Origin: an uncultured Collinsella sp.
Lineage (GTDB): Bacteria; Actinomycetota; Coriobacteriia; Coriobacteriales; Coriobacteriaceae
Assembly: GCA_905211615.1 (NCBI GenBank)
Contig: CAJMBB010000006.1
Location: 1-26,802 of the forward strand
Direction of reading: 5' to 3'
DNA: 26,802 nt
Part shown: positions 13,840 to 21,201 of the stretch, piece by piece
How positions within the stretch are numbered: position 1 is the first letter of the stretch
Layout of the letters: every line of letters begins with the position of its first letter
Position numbers and translations under genes: made by a program
The notes under the pieces: model-generated
Databases searched by the model: none
Told to the model about the DNA's origin: nothing
Seen by the model: only the letters and a program-made list of their open reading frames with translations

Positions 13840-15215
13840 TAGCGCGGCTCGCCCACAACGGAGCCGGACAAATACCAAGTCTTGGCAATGTCAACATCAA
13901 CGTCAACGATCTTGCCAACAAGCTGGTCGATGCTATATCCCTCGGGAATGGGCGCATGAACAGTCTGATTCTTGGGGCTCTTGCCCAGCAGGACCGCGTC
14001 GTTCTTTTTACTCGTTCCCTCAATGAGCGCCGGCACTACAGTATGAAGCTCACCCTGGTTATACTCGTGTGCGGTGGTCTCGATAACCTTAACCAGGCGG
14101 TTGAAACGCTCGAGAATAACCTCATGCGGCGTAGGATCATCAATCTCGGCGGCCGGGGTACCGGCGCGCTTGGAATAGATGAAGGTATAGGCCTGAGCAT
14201 AGCGGACCGTCTCGGCAAGTGAGAGCGTCTGCCCAAAGTCTTCTTCAGTCTCGCCCGGGAAGCCAACGATAATGTCGGTCGAGAGCGCAATATCGGGCAT
14301 GCGATTGCGGATGCGATCGACCAGGCCCAGATAATCCTCGCGCGTATAGCGGCGATTCATCTCTTTAAGAATGCGCGTCGAACCTGACTGGACGGCCAGG
14401 TGCAGCTGCGGCATAACGGCAGGCGTCTCGGCCATGGCGTCGATGGTCTCGGGCAGCAGGTCCTTGGGATGCGAAGACGTAAAGAAGATGCGCTCCACGC
14501 CCGTATCGCCCACGGCGCGCAGCAAGTCGGCAAAGCGCGGCTTACCAAACAGATCGCGGCCATATGAGTTAACGTTTTGGCCCAGCAGCGTAATCTCACG
14601 CACGCCCTGGCGCACCAAACCGGTCACCTCGTCGACAATCTCCTCGAAGGGGCGGCTCTTTTCGCGACCGCGCACATGCGGCACGATGCAGTAGGTGCAG
14701 AAGTTATTGCAGCCCGTCATGATGGGCACCCAGGCGTGATACTGCGTCTCACGGTGCCACGGCATACTCATGGCATCCGTATCCTCATGCTCGTTGGTGC
14801 GGATATGACGCTTGCCGTCCAGAAACGCCTCGGCAATGAGCTCGGCCACATGTGCGATGGAATGCGTACCAAAGATGACATTGACGTTATCGACGTTGGT
14901 GAGCAGTCCCTCACCATCACGCTGCGCGATACAGCCACCCACGGCAACCACGCGCTTGCCCGAAGGCGAAGGCGGCAGGCTTTTGCAGGAATTGCACTGA
15001 CCGTACAGGCGAGTATCGGCGGCCTCGCGCACGCAGCATGTCATGAAGACAACAATATCGGCATGCTCGGGATCGAGCGCCATGAGGCAACCATACGAAT
15101 CGAGCAGACCGCTCACGCGCTCAGAGTCGTGCTGATTCATCTGGCAGCCAAAGGTGCGGATAAAGTAGGTTTTACCGGCAAGAATATCGCGTACGGAACG
15201 CTGGTCCATGTGCAT
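13839..15215 (-). CDS. miaB: tRNA-2-methylthio-N6-dimethylallyladenosine synthase
   Basis: Radical-SAM methylthiotransferase converting i6A37 to ms2i6A37 in tRNA. About 458 aa. The N-terminal UPF0004 domain holds cluster cysteines C24 (FGCQMNQHDSE), C60 and C95; the radical-SAM cluster is C169-x3-C173-x2-C176 (CNNFCTYC); the C-terminus carries a TRAM-like RNA-binding stretch. Two starts are possible, ATG 15215 and ATG 15209, six bases apart; AGGA lies nearer the first. The frame stays open to 15407, but that extension would cover spoVS and is rejected. It follows spoVS by 46 nt and shares its stop with the miaA start. Confidence 0.95.
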   Translation of the reverse strand: MHMDQRSVRDILAGKTYFIRTFGCQMNQHDSERVSGLLDSYGCLMALDPEHADIVVFMTCCVREAADTRLYGQCNSCKSLPPSPSGKRVVAVGGCIAQRDGEGLLTNVDNVNVIFGTHSIAHVAELIAEAFLDGKRHIRTNEHEDTDAMSMPWHRETQYHAWVPIMTGCNNFCTYCIVPHVRGREKSRPFEEIVDEVTGLVRQGVREITLLGQNVNSYGRDLFGKPRFADLLRAVGDTGVERIFFTSSHPKDLLPETIDAMAETPAVMPQLHLAVQSGSTRILKEMNRRYTREDYLGLVDRIRNRMPDIALSTDIIVGFPGETEEDFGQTLSLAETVRYAQAYTFIYSKRAGTPAAEIDDPTPHEVILERFNRLVKVIETTAHEYNQGELHTVVPALIEGTSKKNDAVLLGKSPKNQTVHAPIPEGYSIDQLVGKIVDVDVDIAKTWYLSGSVVGEPR

Positions 15216-15261
15216 AAGTCCTAACGATGGAGAGAGGGGGGCGAATCGAGACAAGCAGAAG

Positions 15262-15579
15262 CTATGCCACAGGCTTAACATCATCCATGACGACGTTATC
15301 CATAGCAGCTCGATTGATCTGGTGAACGTAAATAGAAAGACGGATGGCCGTGCGCGACTCCCCGTTAATGAGGATGTCGGAGAACACGGGCGCGCAGGAA
15401 ATATCAAAACCGGTTGGAATCAAAAAACCGCGCGCGATAGCAACGGCCTTAATGGCCTGGTTGACAGCACCGGCACCGACACACTGGATGTTGACGGGTA
15501 CACCATCCTTGACCATGCCGGCGATGGCGCCGGCAACGGACGCGGGCGATGATTTGCTTGATACCTTCAGGCAATCCAT
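15262..15579 (-). CDS. spoVS: stage V sporulation protein S (SpoVS) family
   Basis: 105-aa SpoVS/Alba-like protein. The family pattern is clear: MDCLKVSSKSSPASVAGAIAG, then IQCVGAGAVNQAIKAVAIA and RGFLIPTGFD, ending with NGESRTAIRLSI. SpoVS proteins are small dimers with an Alba-like fold and may bind nucleic acid; the biochemical role is unclear. About 20 residues after the usual end (YVHQINRAAMDNVVMDDVKPVA) are extra. The start is ATG 15579 with GGAG 9 nt upstream. It lies between the GHKL ATPase and miaB, near rny and recA, as spoVS often does in Firmicutes. No sporulation gene is visible here, so the name does not imply sporulation. Confidence 0.92.
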   Translation of the reverse strand: MDCLKVSSKSSPASVAGAIAGMVKDGVPVNIQCVGAGAVNQAIKAVAIARGFLIPTGFDISCAPVFSDILINGESRTAIRLSIYVHQINRAAMDNVVMDDVKPVA

Positions 15580-15629
15580 GAAGAAACTCCTGCGTTTAAA
15601 AGTACGTTTTAACTGCAATAACTTTATCG

Positions 15630-15647
15630 TACCGAGTGGACTCGGTA
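15630..15647. promoter_or_regulatory. short perfect hairpin upstream of spoVS
   Basis: TACCGAGTGGACTCGGTA is an 8-bp perfect stem with a 2-nt loop (or 7 bp with 4 nt). It begins 6 nt before the stop codon of the GHKL ATPase gene, between it and spoVS. There is no T-run on the minus strand. It could be an mRNA processing or stability hairpin or a weak terminator; a TTTACC...TAAAGT pair (17 bp) straddling it on the minus strand may be a promoter for spoVS. Confidence 0.35.
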
Positions 15648-15653
15648 AAGGCA

Positions 15654-16739
15654 CTATTCCTCTTTGGCAAGATCGAAGGTCACGGTGATTCGATCACGCG
15701 AAACGCGAATCTTTGGGTCGCCGCAAAGGTTGAGATAGTACCGGGCGGCAAGGTCATTAAAGTCGCGCTCCACAGCACGCGAAAACTGTGCCATGTCATC
15801 CTTAGCAATACGTAGCCCGCGACGATCCTTTGCAAGATCGACGGGAGCCGGCGCATGCGAAGACGAATCACGCTCGCGCAGCAGACGCGCGGTCACACCG
15901 CGAACGGGCTTAATCTGCCCTGCCAAAATGCGATGAACCGTGCGCTCGGACATCTCAAGACCCAAACCCGAACAGATGCGGATAAAGTCCTCGGCATCGG
16001 AGGCAAGGCCTAAACGATCGACAACCGGAAGCTCGCTCTCGTCATCAATGAACAGGAGACGCGACGTATCTAGCCGACTTGACGCCTGAGCATAAAGGGT
16101 CGCGGCAATCTCAGACGGAGAACCAAGATAGACATCGCAACCACGCAATTCCTCGAGCGCAAACTCACAGGCAGCGCGAATAATATTATGCGGGCCGCGA
16201 GCACAGACATAACGTCCGTCCTCATCCTTGACGGCCTGGGGCCAGCTGGACTGATCGGCACGCTCACTGAGGCGGCCGGCTGCAACGCTCACCTTAAAGG
16301 CTGAACCAAGATCGACACCGGACGTGACCACACGGGCCTCGTCGGTGTTCTGCTTGATCGAAAACAATGCCATGCCACGACCGTGAACGCCCCAACGGTC
16401 CATCTTCATGCTCTCGAGCTTGGAGGTAACGCGGGCATCAAAGATTCGCTCTTGCATATCCTGCGGAACGCCCGAACCGTTATCCAGAAAGACAAGCGTG
16501 CGGACACCATCTTCCTTGGTCGTGGCGAGATAGACCTTGTCGGCGCCGGCATCGCGAGCATTACGGAGCATTTCGATGACGATATCCTCGACATGCTGTA
16601 TGTCGTGCTTTGCCTGGCGCCGCTCGGCCTCCGAAACGCGGAGGCGGACATACCCCTCGCCAAGGTTCTCCTCGACGCGAAGGTTGCCCTCCCCCGACAT
16701 CGACGCGATAAATGAGATGAGCTCGTTCGCGTCGCTCAT
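15654..16739 (-). CDS. GHKL-type ATP-binding protein of unknown function
   Basis: 361-aa cytoplasmic protein with an N-terminal GHKL ATPase fold: N-box EMLRNARDAGA (E56, N60), G1 DNGSGVP (86-92) and G2 GVHGRGMALF (117-126). The sequence RDAGADKV and DNGSGV is closer to MutL/Hsp90-type ATPases than to sensor kinases; there is no H-box, transmembrane helix or receiver domain. Residues 180-361 match no domain I recognise; LLRERDSS and the final DRITVTFDL may be a small domain. It begins one base after the rny stop and has no clear ribosome binding site, so it is translationally coupled to RNase Y. The role is unknown; proximity suggests RNA or DNA maintenance. Confidence 0.75.
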   Translation of the reverse strand: MSDANELISFIASMSGEGNLRVEENLGEGYVRLRVSEAERRQAKHDIQHVEDIVIEMLRNARDAGADKVYLATTKEDGVRTLVFLDNGSGVPQDMQERIFDARVTSKLESMKMDRWGVHGRGMALFSIKQNTDEARVVTSGVDLGSAFKVSVAAGRLSERADQSSWPQAVKDEDGRYVCARGPHNIIRAACEFALEELRGCDVYLGSPSEIAATLYAQASSRLDTSRLLFIDDESELPVVDRLGLASDAEDFIRICSGLGLEMSERTVHRILAGQIKPVRGVTARLLRERDSSSHAPAPVDLAKDRRGLRIAKDDMAQFSRAVERDFNDLAARYYLNLCGDPKIRVSRDRITVTFDLAKEE

Positions 16740-16740
16740 G

Positions 16741-18291
16741 TTATTTAGCGATATCGACAGCGCGGCTCTCGCGAATCACGACGACGCGCACCTGACCGGG
16801 ATACTCCATCTCTTCCTCAATCTGATGGGCGATATCGTGAGCCAGGACCGTGGACTGGGCATCGGAGATCTTGTCCGGCTGAACCATGACGTGGACCTCG
16901 CGACCAGCCTGCATGGCATAGGTACGCTCGACGCCGTCATGGGAGTTGGCGATCTCCTCGAGCTTCTCAAGGCGCTTGATGTAGTTCTCGGCAGACTCGC
17001 GACGGGCACCGGGGCGAGAAGCGGAGACAGCATCGGCGGCCTGTACCAGGACATCGAGCACCGTGTTGGGGTCGACATCGGCATGGTGAGCCTCGATAGC
17101 GTGGACGATAACGGGCTTCTCGCCATAACGACGAGCGAGCTCGGCGCCGATGACGGCATGCGGGCCCTCGACGTCATGGTCAATTGCCTTGCCCAGGTCG
17201 TGAAGCAGACCGGCACGCTTGGCGGTCACAACGTCCAGGCCAAGCTCGGAAGCCATCACGCCGCACAGGTCAGAGACTTCGAGGGAGTGCTGAAGCACGT
17301 TCTGACCAAACGAAGTACGGTAGCGTAGGGCACCAAGGGTCTTGACGATCTCGGGGTGCAGGTCGTGAATGCCGGTATCGAAGGCAGCCTGCTCGCCAGC
17401 CTCGCGAACGCGCTGCTGAACCAAGTCGGCAGCCTTGTGATACATCTCCTCGATGCGGGCGGGGTGAATGCGGCCGTCGGCGATGAGGTTCTCGAGGGCA
17501 ACACGGGCGGTCTCACGACGGACCGGGTCGAAGCTCGAAAGAACGACGGTCTCGGGCGTGTCGTCGATCACGAGGTTGACGCCGGAAACCTGCTCGAAGG
17601 TCCTGATGTTGCGACCCTCGCGACCGATGATACGACCCTTGAGGTCATCAGAGGGAATGTGCACGGAGGTAACGGTGACCTCGGCAGTGTGGTCGGCAGC
17701 GCAGCGCTGAATCGCCAGGGACAGAATCTCCTGGGCGGTCTTGTGGCACTCGGCGCGAACCTGCTGCTCGGACTCGCGAATGATCGTGGCGGCCTCGTGG
17801 GTGACCTCGCCGCGAACCTTATCGAGGAGCTCCTTGTGGGCGTCCTCGCGGGTAAGGTCGGCGATACGCTCGAGTTCGGAGGTCTGCTTTGCGCAGAGCT
17901 CCTCGAGCTCACGGGAGCGCTTCTCGACCTGACCGGCCTGGCTGGACAGCTGATGCTCGCGCTTGTCGAGAGCGTCGGTGCGGCGATCGAGGGATTCCTC
18001 GCGCTGCATCACGCGATTCTCGAGCGTACGAATCTCGTTCTTACGCTGCTTGTCCTCGGCCTCGGCGGCCTGCTTGTTCTTGATGATCTCTTCTTTAGCC
18101 TCGAGCAGAGCCTCTTTTTTGAGGGTCTCGGCCTGACGCTTAGCATCACCGATCAGGGACTCAGCCTGTGCGTGTGCCGACTGGATCTTTTCGTCGGCCT
18201 CGTGAAGACTACCCTGCTTGGCGGTGCGCATGTAGGCAATGGCGGCGACGGCACCCAAAACGATGCCAACGAGCGCTGCAATGATAGGCAT
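16741..18291 (-). CDS. rny: ribonuclease Y
   Basis: Membrane-anchored endoribonuclease that starts mRNA decay in many Gram-positives. 516 aa: an N-terminal transmembrane helix (3-20), a long coiled-coil (about 25-195), a KH RNA-binding domain (about 205-270, with GRIIGREGRNIRTFE) and an HD domain with the metal-binding HD pair H364-D365 in LLHDLGKAID, followed by EAHHADVD (400-407). ATG 18291 is preferred because AGGAG is 5 nt upstream; a GTG at 18297 would overlap that site. A good promoter at 18458-18486 gives a leader of about 160 nt with two hairpins. The next gene, the GHKL ATPase, begins 1 nt after the stop. Confidence 0.96.
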   Translation of the reverse strand: MPIIAALVGIVLGAVAAIAYMRTAKQGSLHEADEKIQSAHAQAESLIGDAKRQAETLKKEALLEAKEEIIKNKQAAEAEDKQRKNEIRTLENRVMQREESLDRRTDALDKREHQLSSQAGQVEKRSRELEELCAKQTSELERIADLTREDAHKELLDKVRGEVTHEAATIIRESEQQVRAECHKTAQEILSLAIQRCAADHTAEVTVTSVHIPSDDLKGRIIGREGRNIRTFEQVSGVNLVIDDTPETVVLSSFDPVRRETARVALENLIADGRIHPARIEEMYHKAADLVQQRVREAGEQAAFDTGIHDLHPEIVKTLGALRYRTSFGQNVLQHSLEVSDLCGVMASELGLDVVTAKRAGLLHDLGKAIDHDVEGPHAVIGAELARRYGEKPVIVHAIEAHHADVDPNTVLDVLVQAADAVSASRPGARRESAENYIKRLEKLEEIANSHDGVERTYAMQAGREVHVMVQPDKISDAQSTVLAHDIAHQIEEEMEYPGQVRVVVIRESRAVDIAK

Positions 18292-18326
18292 GCTCACTCC
18301 TTTTTATGGATTCGTTACACAACAAA

Positions 18327-18352
18327 GCGAACCGTCCTTACGAACGGCTCGC
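18327..18352 (-). promoter_or_regulatory. terminator-like hairpin in the rny leader
   Basis: On the minus strand GCGAGCCGT pairs with ACGGTTCGC (9 bp, one G-T) around an 8-nt loop and is followed by TTTGTTG. It lies 36 nt upstream of the rny ATG and downstream of the rny promoter, so it could act as an attenuator or as an RNase-sensitive control stem. Confidence 0.45.
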
Positions 18353-18413
18353 GACATTTGAGTAATATGGGCGCAGCTTATGCGGGTCGGATACAGATAA
18401 ACATATAAACAAA

Positions 18414-18428
18414 CTCATCAAAGATGAG
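18414..18428 (-). promoter_or_regulatory. small hairpin in the rny leader
   Basis: A 6-bp perfect stem, CTCATC with GATGAG and a 3-nt loop, lies in the AT-rich first part of the rny leader. It is short and of uncertain meaning alone; noted as part of the structured leader. Confidence 0.3.
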
Positions 18429-18457
18429 CACATATCACAAAGCAAATGACAGTGTTT

Positions 18458-18486
18458 ATCGTACGTTGAACCACAACAACTGTCAA
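18458..18486 (-). promoter_or_regulatory. promoter of rny
   Basis: On the minus strand a perfect -35 TTGACA (18481-18486) is followed, 17 bp later, by TACGAT (18458-18463) as -10. Expected start is near 18451, giving a ~160-nt untranslated leader to the ATG at 18291. It directly abuts the recX terminator. Confidence 0.65.
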
Positions 18487-18533
18487 ATAAATGGCCCCGG
18501 CACGGCGGCTAAAACGCGGTGAACGGCAGGGCC
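18484..18533 (-). terminator. terminator of the recA-recX operon
   Basis: Sixteen nt after the recX stop, GGCCCTG (18527-18533, minus strand) pairs with CGGGGCC (18493-18499), with an inner stem of GTG/CAC and GCG/CGC type. It is followed by ATTTATTTG on the minus strand. It separates recX from the rny promoter. Confidence 0.6.
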
Positions 18534-18548
18534 ACAAAAAGCATACGC

Positions 18549-19241
18549 CTAAACCGCACATTCCTCGCATTCGGCATCGAGGCGTGCCTTAACGGCATCG
18601 GCGGCGATGTGATACGAGAAGCCCTTGCCCATCAAAAACCGAACCAGTTTTTCGAATCCGCGCGTCTCTGGAACACGCCGCTTGGCAAGCAGGGCTGACG
18701 CACGCGCCAAATCGTCTTCGACGGCAAAATAATCCTCGGGATAACCGGGAATGTCATCGAGCACAACATGACGGCGCTTGAGCTCGGTCTCGATTTTGCG
18801 CTGTCCCCAACCGCGCCGCTTGCGTTCCTCGATAAAGTACGAGCAAAAGCGGTTCTCGTCTAAAAAGCGATACTCGGTGGCGCGCTCGACGGCGAAATCA
18901 ATCGCGGGCTGGCGAAAGCCGTAACGAGCCAACTTGTCACGGACCTCACCCGTCGCATGGTCGCGGCGCGATAACATCTCGGTCACCATAGTAAGTGCAC
19001 ATTTACGCTCGATGAGCTGCACCGCCTCACGAAAGTTGTCCCAATCACAGGGCCGATCGGGGCGGTTTTTGACATACAGGCGTGCAACCCGCACGGGAAT
19101 CCAAATGGACCGCTCAAAACCGCCCTCAAGCTCACAATCGATATGTGCGCAAGGCTTTTTGGACGCATACCCGCTCGAGAACGAGGAGGCCGCCTTCTTA
19201 TCGGGAAAGACGACCGTGGCCTCGGTCACCGTATACGACAT
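18549..19241 (-). CDS. recX: regulatory protein RecX
   Basis: Modulator that binds RecA filaments and limits recombinase and coprotease activity. 230 aa with tandem three-helix RecX repeats in about residues 75-225: MLSRRDHATGEVRDKLARYGF, RFLDENRFCSYFIEERKRRGWGQRKIETELKRR and the last repeat ending RFLMGKGFSYHIAADAV. About 70 N-terminal residues precede the repeats (a VTEATVVFPDK strand region), longer than in the shortest homologues. The start is ATG 19241, 11 nt after the recA stop, so it is co-transcribed with recA under the SOS box. A Cys-Glu-rich tail (ECEECAV) ends the protein. Confidence 0.92.
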   Translation of the reverse strand: MSYTVTEATVVFPDKKAASSFSSGYASKKPCAHIDCELEGGFERSIWIPVRVARLYVKNRPDRPCDWDNFREAVQLIERKCALTMVTEMLSRRDHATGEVRDKLARYGFRQPAIDFAVERATEYRFLDENRFCSYFIEERKRRGWGQRKIETELKRRHVVLDDIPGYPEDYFAVEDDLARASALLAKRRVPETRGFEKLVRFLMGKGFSYHIAADAVKARLDAECEECAV

Positions 19242-19252
19242 GAGCGTAACCG

Positions 19253-20401
19253 CTACTCGTCGTCATCATCGAGCATGGCGGAACCATCGATGGCGTAAAG
19301 CTCGTCAAACTCCTCAGGCGCAGGCTGATCGGTCAGCTCTACCTCAGACGGAGCATCGTCATCAAACTCAAGCCCGCAGGCAAGACGGACCTTATGCTCA
19401 ATCTCGTCGGCGCAATCGGGGTGTTCGCGCAGGAACGCCTTGGCGGCCTCGCGACCGTTGCCGAGCTTGTCCTCGCCATAGGCAAACCAGGAGCCCATCT
19501 TCTTGCAGATGCCGCACTCGACAGCCATGTCCAGAATCGAGCCCTCCTTAGAGATGCCCGTACCGTACATGATGTCGAACTCAGCAGAACGGAACGGAGC
19601 TGCCACCTTGTTCTTAACGACCTTGGCGCGCACGCGGTTACCGATAACCTCGTCCTTAAGCTTAATGCTGTCGATGCGGCGAATGTCGATACGCACCGAA
19701 GAGAAGAACTTAAGGGCGCGGCCGCCCGTCGTGGTCTCGGGGTTGCCGAACATGACGCCGATCTTCTCACGCAGCTGGTTAATGAAGATGCACGTCGTGT
19801 TGGACTTGGACAGCGAGCCGGCGAGCTTACGGAGCGCCTGGCTCATCAGGCGAGCCTGAAGACCGACCGTAGTATCGCCGATTTCTCCCTCGATCTCGGC
19901 ACGCGGGGTCAGAGCGGCGACGGAGTCGACGACAATGGCATCGATGGCGCCGGAACGCACGAGCATGTCAACAATCTCGAGCGCCTGCTCGCCCGTATCG
20001 GGCTGAGAAATGAGCACCTCGTCGATATCCACGCCGATGCGCGCGGCATACGTGGGATCGAGCGCATGCTCGGCATCGATAAATGCCACAACGCCACCCA
20101 TTGCCTGGGCCTCGGCCAGGATCTCGAGCGAAAGCGTCGTCTTACCGGAGGACTCAGGACCGTAAATCTCGACGATACGGCCGCGCGGAACGCCGCCGAT
20201 ACCCAGCGCGGCATCGAGGGCCAGGGCGCCCGTGGGAATGGCCTCGACCTCGAGCTCGGGACCACCGTCGCCGTACCTCATGATGGAGCCCTGGCCGAAT
20301 TTCTTCTCGATCTCGGCCTTGGTGGTGGCGATCATCTCATCGCGCTCTTTACCCGTCGTGCGAGCATGAACGGTACGTACGGGACCTGAATTCTTGGCCA
20401 T
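19253..20401 (-). CDS. recA: recombinase RecA
   Basis: ATP-dependent strand-exchange protein and LexA coprotease. 382 aa: Walker A GPESSGKT (81-88), the AFIDAEHALDP block (107-116), the second DNA-binding loop in FGNPETTTGGRALKFFSS, and an acidic C-terminal tail ending LDDDDE, which in known RecA proteins restrains filament formation. No intein is present, unlike in M. tuberculosis. The start is ATG 20401 with GAGGAGG upstream; a TTG at 20422 is out of reach of that site. A well-formed promoter with an SOS box between its -35 and -10 controls it. recX follows in the same operon. Confidence 0.98.
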   Translation of the reverse strand: MAKNSGPVRTVHARTTGKERDEMIATTKAEIEKKFGQGSIMRYGDGGPELEVEAIPTGALALDAALGIGGVPRGRIVEIYGPESSGKTTLSLEILAEAQAMGGVVAFIDAEHALDPTYAARIGVDIDEVLISQPDTGEQALEIVDMLVRSGAIDAIVVDSVAALTPRAEIEGEIGDTTVGLQARLMSQALRKLAGSLSKSNTTCIFINQLREKIGVMFGNPETTTGGRALKFFSSVRIDIRRIDSIKLKDEVIGNRVRAKVVKNKVAAPFRSAEFDIMYGTGISKEGSILDMAVECGICKKMGSWFAYGEDKLGNGREAAKAFLREHPDCADEIEHKVRLACGLEFDDDAPSEVELTDQPAPEEFDELYAIDGSAMLDDDDE

Positions 20402-20431
20402 GAATAGCCCTCCTCTTAACAACCTGCATCG

Positions 20432-20460
20432 ATAATAAACGAACGGCTGTTCGTGGTCAA
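20432..20460 (-). promoter_or_regulatory. recA promoter with embedded SOS box
   Basis: On the minus strand TTGACC (-35, 20455-20460) and TATTAT (-10, 20432-20437) are 17 bp apart. The spacer holds a full LexA operator, CGAACAGCCGTTCG (20440-20453), so LexA binding would block RNA polymerase directly. The -10 is about 30 nt from the recA ATG. Confidence 0.88.
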
Positions 20461-20492
20461 CCGTTCAGATAAATCATATGCAGCCGACCTTT

Positions 20493-20552
20493 CCAAAACC
20501 CAACCAAACGCCGACCAAACACTGACCAAATGCTTGACCACAAAGGACCAAA
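20493..20552. repeat. helically phased CCAAA direct repeats upstream of recA
   Basis: CCAAA starts at 20493, 20504, 20515, 20526 and 20548, with a variant CCACAAA at 20538. The spacings are 11, 11, 11, 12 and 10 bp, about one helical turn each. Three of the copies read GACCAAA. The array lies about 33 bp upstream of the recA -35 on the minus strand. It may bend DNA (phased A-tracts) or bind a protein cooperatively. Confidence 0.65.
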
Positions 20553-20627
20553 TATGAACAAGGCAGGCAAAATTACGTCTACAACCAGCACAAACGCCAA
20601 ATAAGCCTAAGGTCCCTATCTCCACAA

Positions 20628-20651
20628 TTAAGGGGCCCGGAGGCCCCTTAA
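20628..20651 (-). terminator. terminator hairpin after cinA
   Basis: A perfect 10-bp stem TTAAGGGGCC / GGCCCCTTAA with a 4-nt loop lies 7 nt after the cinA stop on the minus strand. The following TTGTGG is a poor U-tract, though the A-T end of the stem helps. It closes the long ftsK-to-cinA gene string. Confidence 0.65.
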
Positions 20652-20658
20652 AACACGT

Positions 20659-21189
20659 CTATTCCATAGAGTTGAGCACAAGGGCAATGCGACCCAATGC
20701 CTCCGTGACCGTATGGGCACGAACACACGAACGGTCGCCCTCATAGTGGCAGCGCACAGAGTCCACGACCGGCACTCCCCCATCAGCCGCGCGATACGCC
20801 CAGCCAATATAGAAAGTGCCAGCCGGATCGTCCTCAGTGCCGCCGCCGGGACCGGCATAACCCGTGGCGCTCACTGCAATATCGCTCTGGTACAGCTCCA
20901 GCGAACCCACCGCCATCTCGCGCGCGGTCTGATGCGACACCGCGGTATAGCGGTCGAGCGTCTCCTGCTCAACACCCAGCACGCGATGTTTGATCTCATC
21001 GCAGTAGGTCACCGCACCGCCACGCAGCACCGCCGAGGCGCCCGGGATATCCGCAATCGTCGAGGCGATCATACCCGCCGTCAGCGACTCAGCCGTCGAA
21101 ACCGTCATACCCCGAGCGCTCGCGCGCTCGACAATATCGCGTGCGAGCTCTTCGTTATGCGCGGCAATCTGCTCAAATGATTCCGTCAT
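20659..21189 (-). CDS. CinA-family C-terminal domain protein (PncC, NMN amidohydrolase)
   Basis: 176-aa single-domain protein of the CinA C-terminal family, which in studied cases deamidates nicotinamide mononucleotide in pyridine-nucleotide recycling. Marks: TVSTAESLTAGMIASTIADIPG (about 29-50), GGAVTYCDEIKHRVLGV and the Gly-rich SATGYAGPGGGTEDDPAGTFYIG. The MoaB-like N-terminal domain of full CinA is absent. The start is uncertain: ATG 21189 or GTG 21195, both near AGGTCCTGGTGGG. It begins within 12 nt of the pgsA stop. A pgsA-cinA-recA order is common in Gram-positives, although here a terminator separates cinA from recA. Confidence 0.9.
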   Translation of the reverse strand: MTESFEQIAAHNEELARDIVERASARGMTVSTAESLTAGMIASTIADIPGASAVLRGGAVTYCDEIKHRVLGVEQETLDRYTAVSHQTAREMAVGSLELYQSDIAVSATGYAGPGGGTEDDPAGTFYIGWAYRAADGGVPVVDSVRCHYEGDRSCVRAHTVTEALGRIALVLNSME

Positions 21190-21201
21190 GCCCACCAGGA
21201 C

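Noticed and set aside
15216..15407. N-terminal extension of miaB to 15407
   Set aside because: It would overlap spoVS, which has a clear family pattern, and MiaB proteins normally begin close to the FGCQMN motif.
18327..18352. Possible SOS box in the rny leader (GCGAACCGT...ACGAACGG)
   Set aside because: Two GAAC words point the same way and do not form GAAC-N4-GTTC; the segment is better explained as a hairpin.
17356..18408. 350-residue Leu/Val/Gly-rich open frame antisense to rny
   Set aside because: It is the complement of the RNase Y coiled-coil codons and has no initiation signals.
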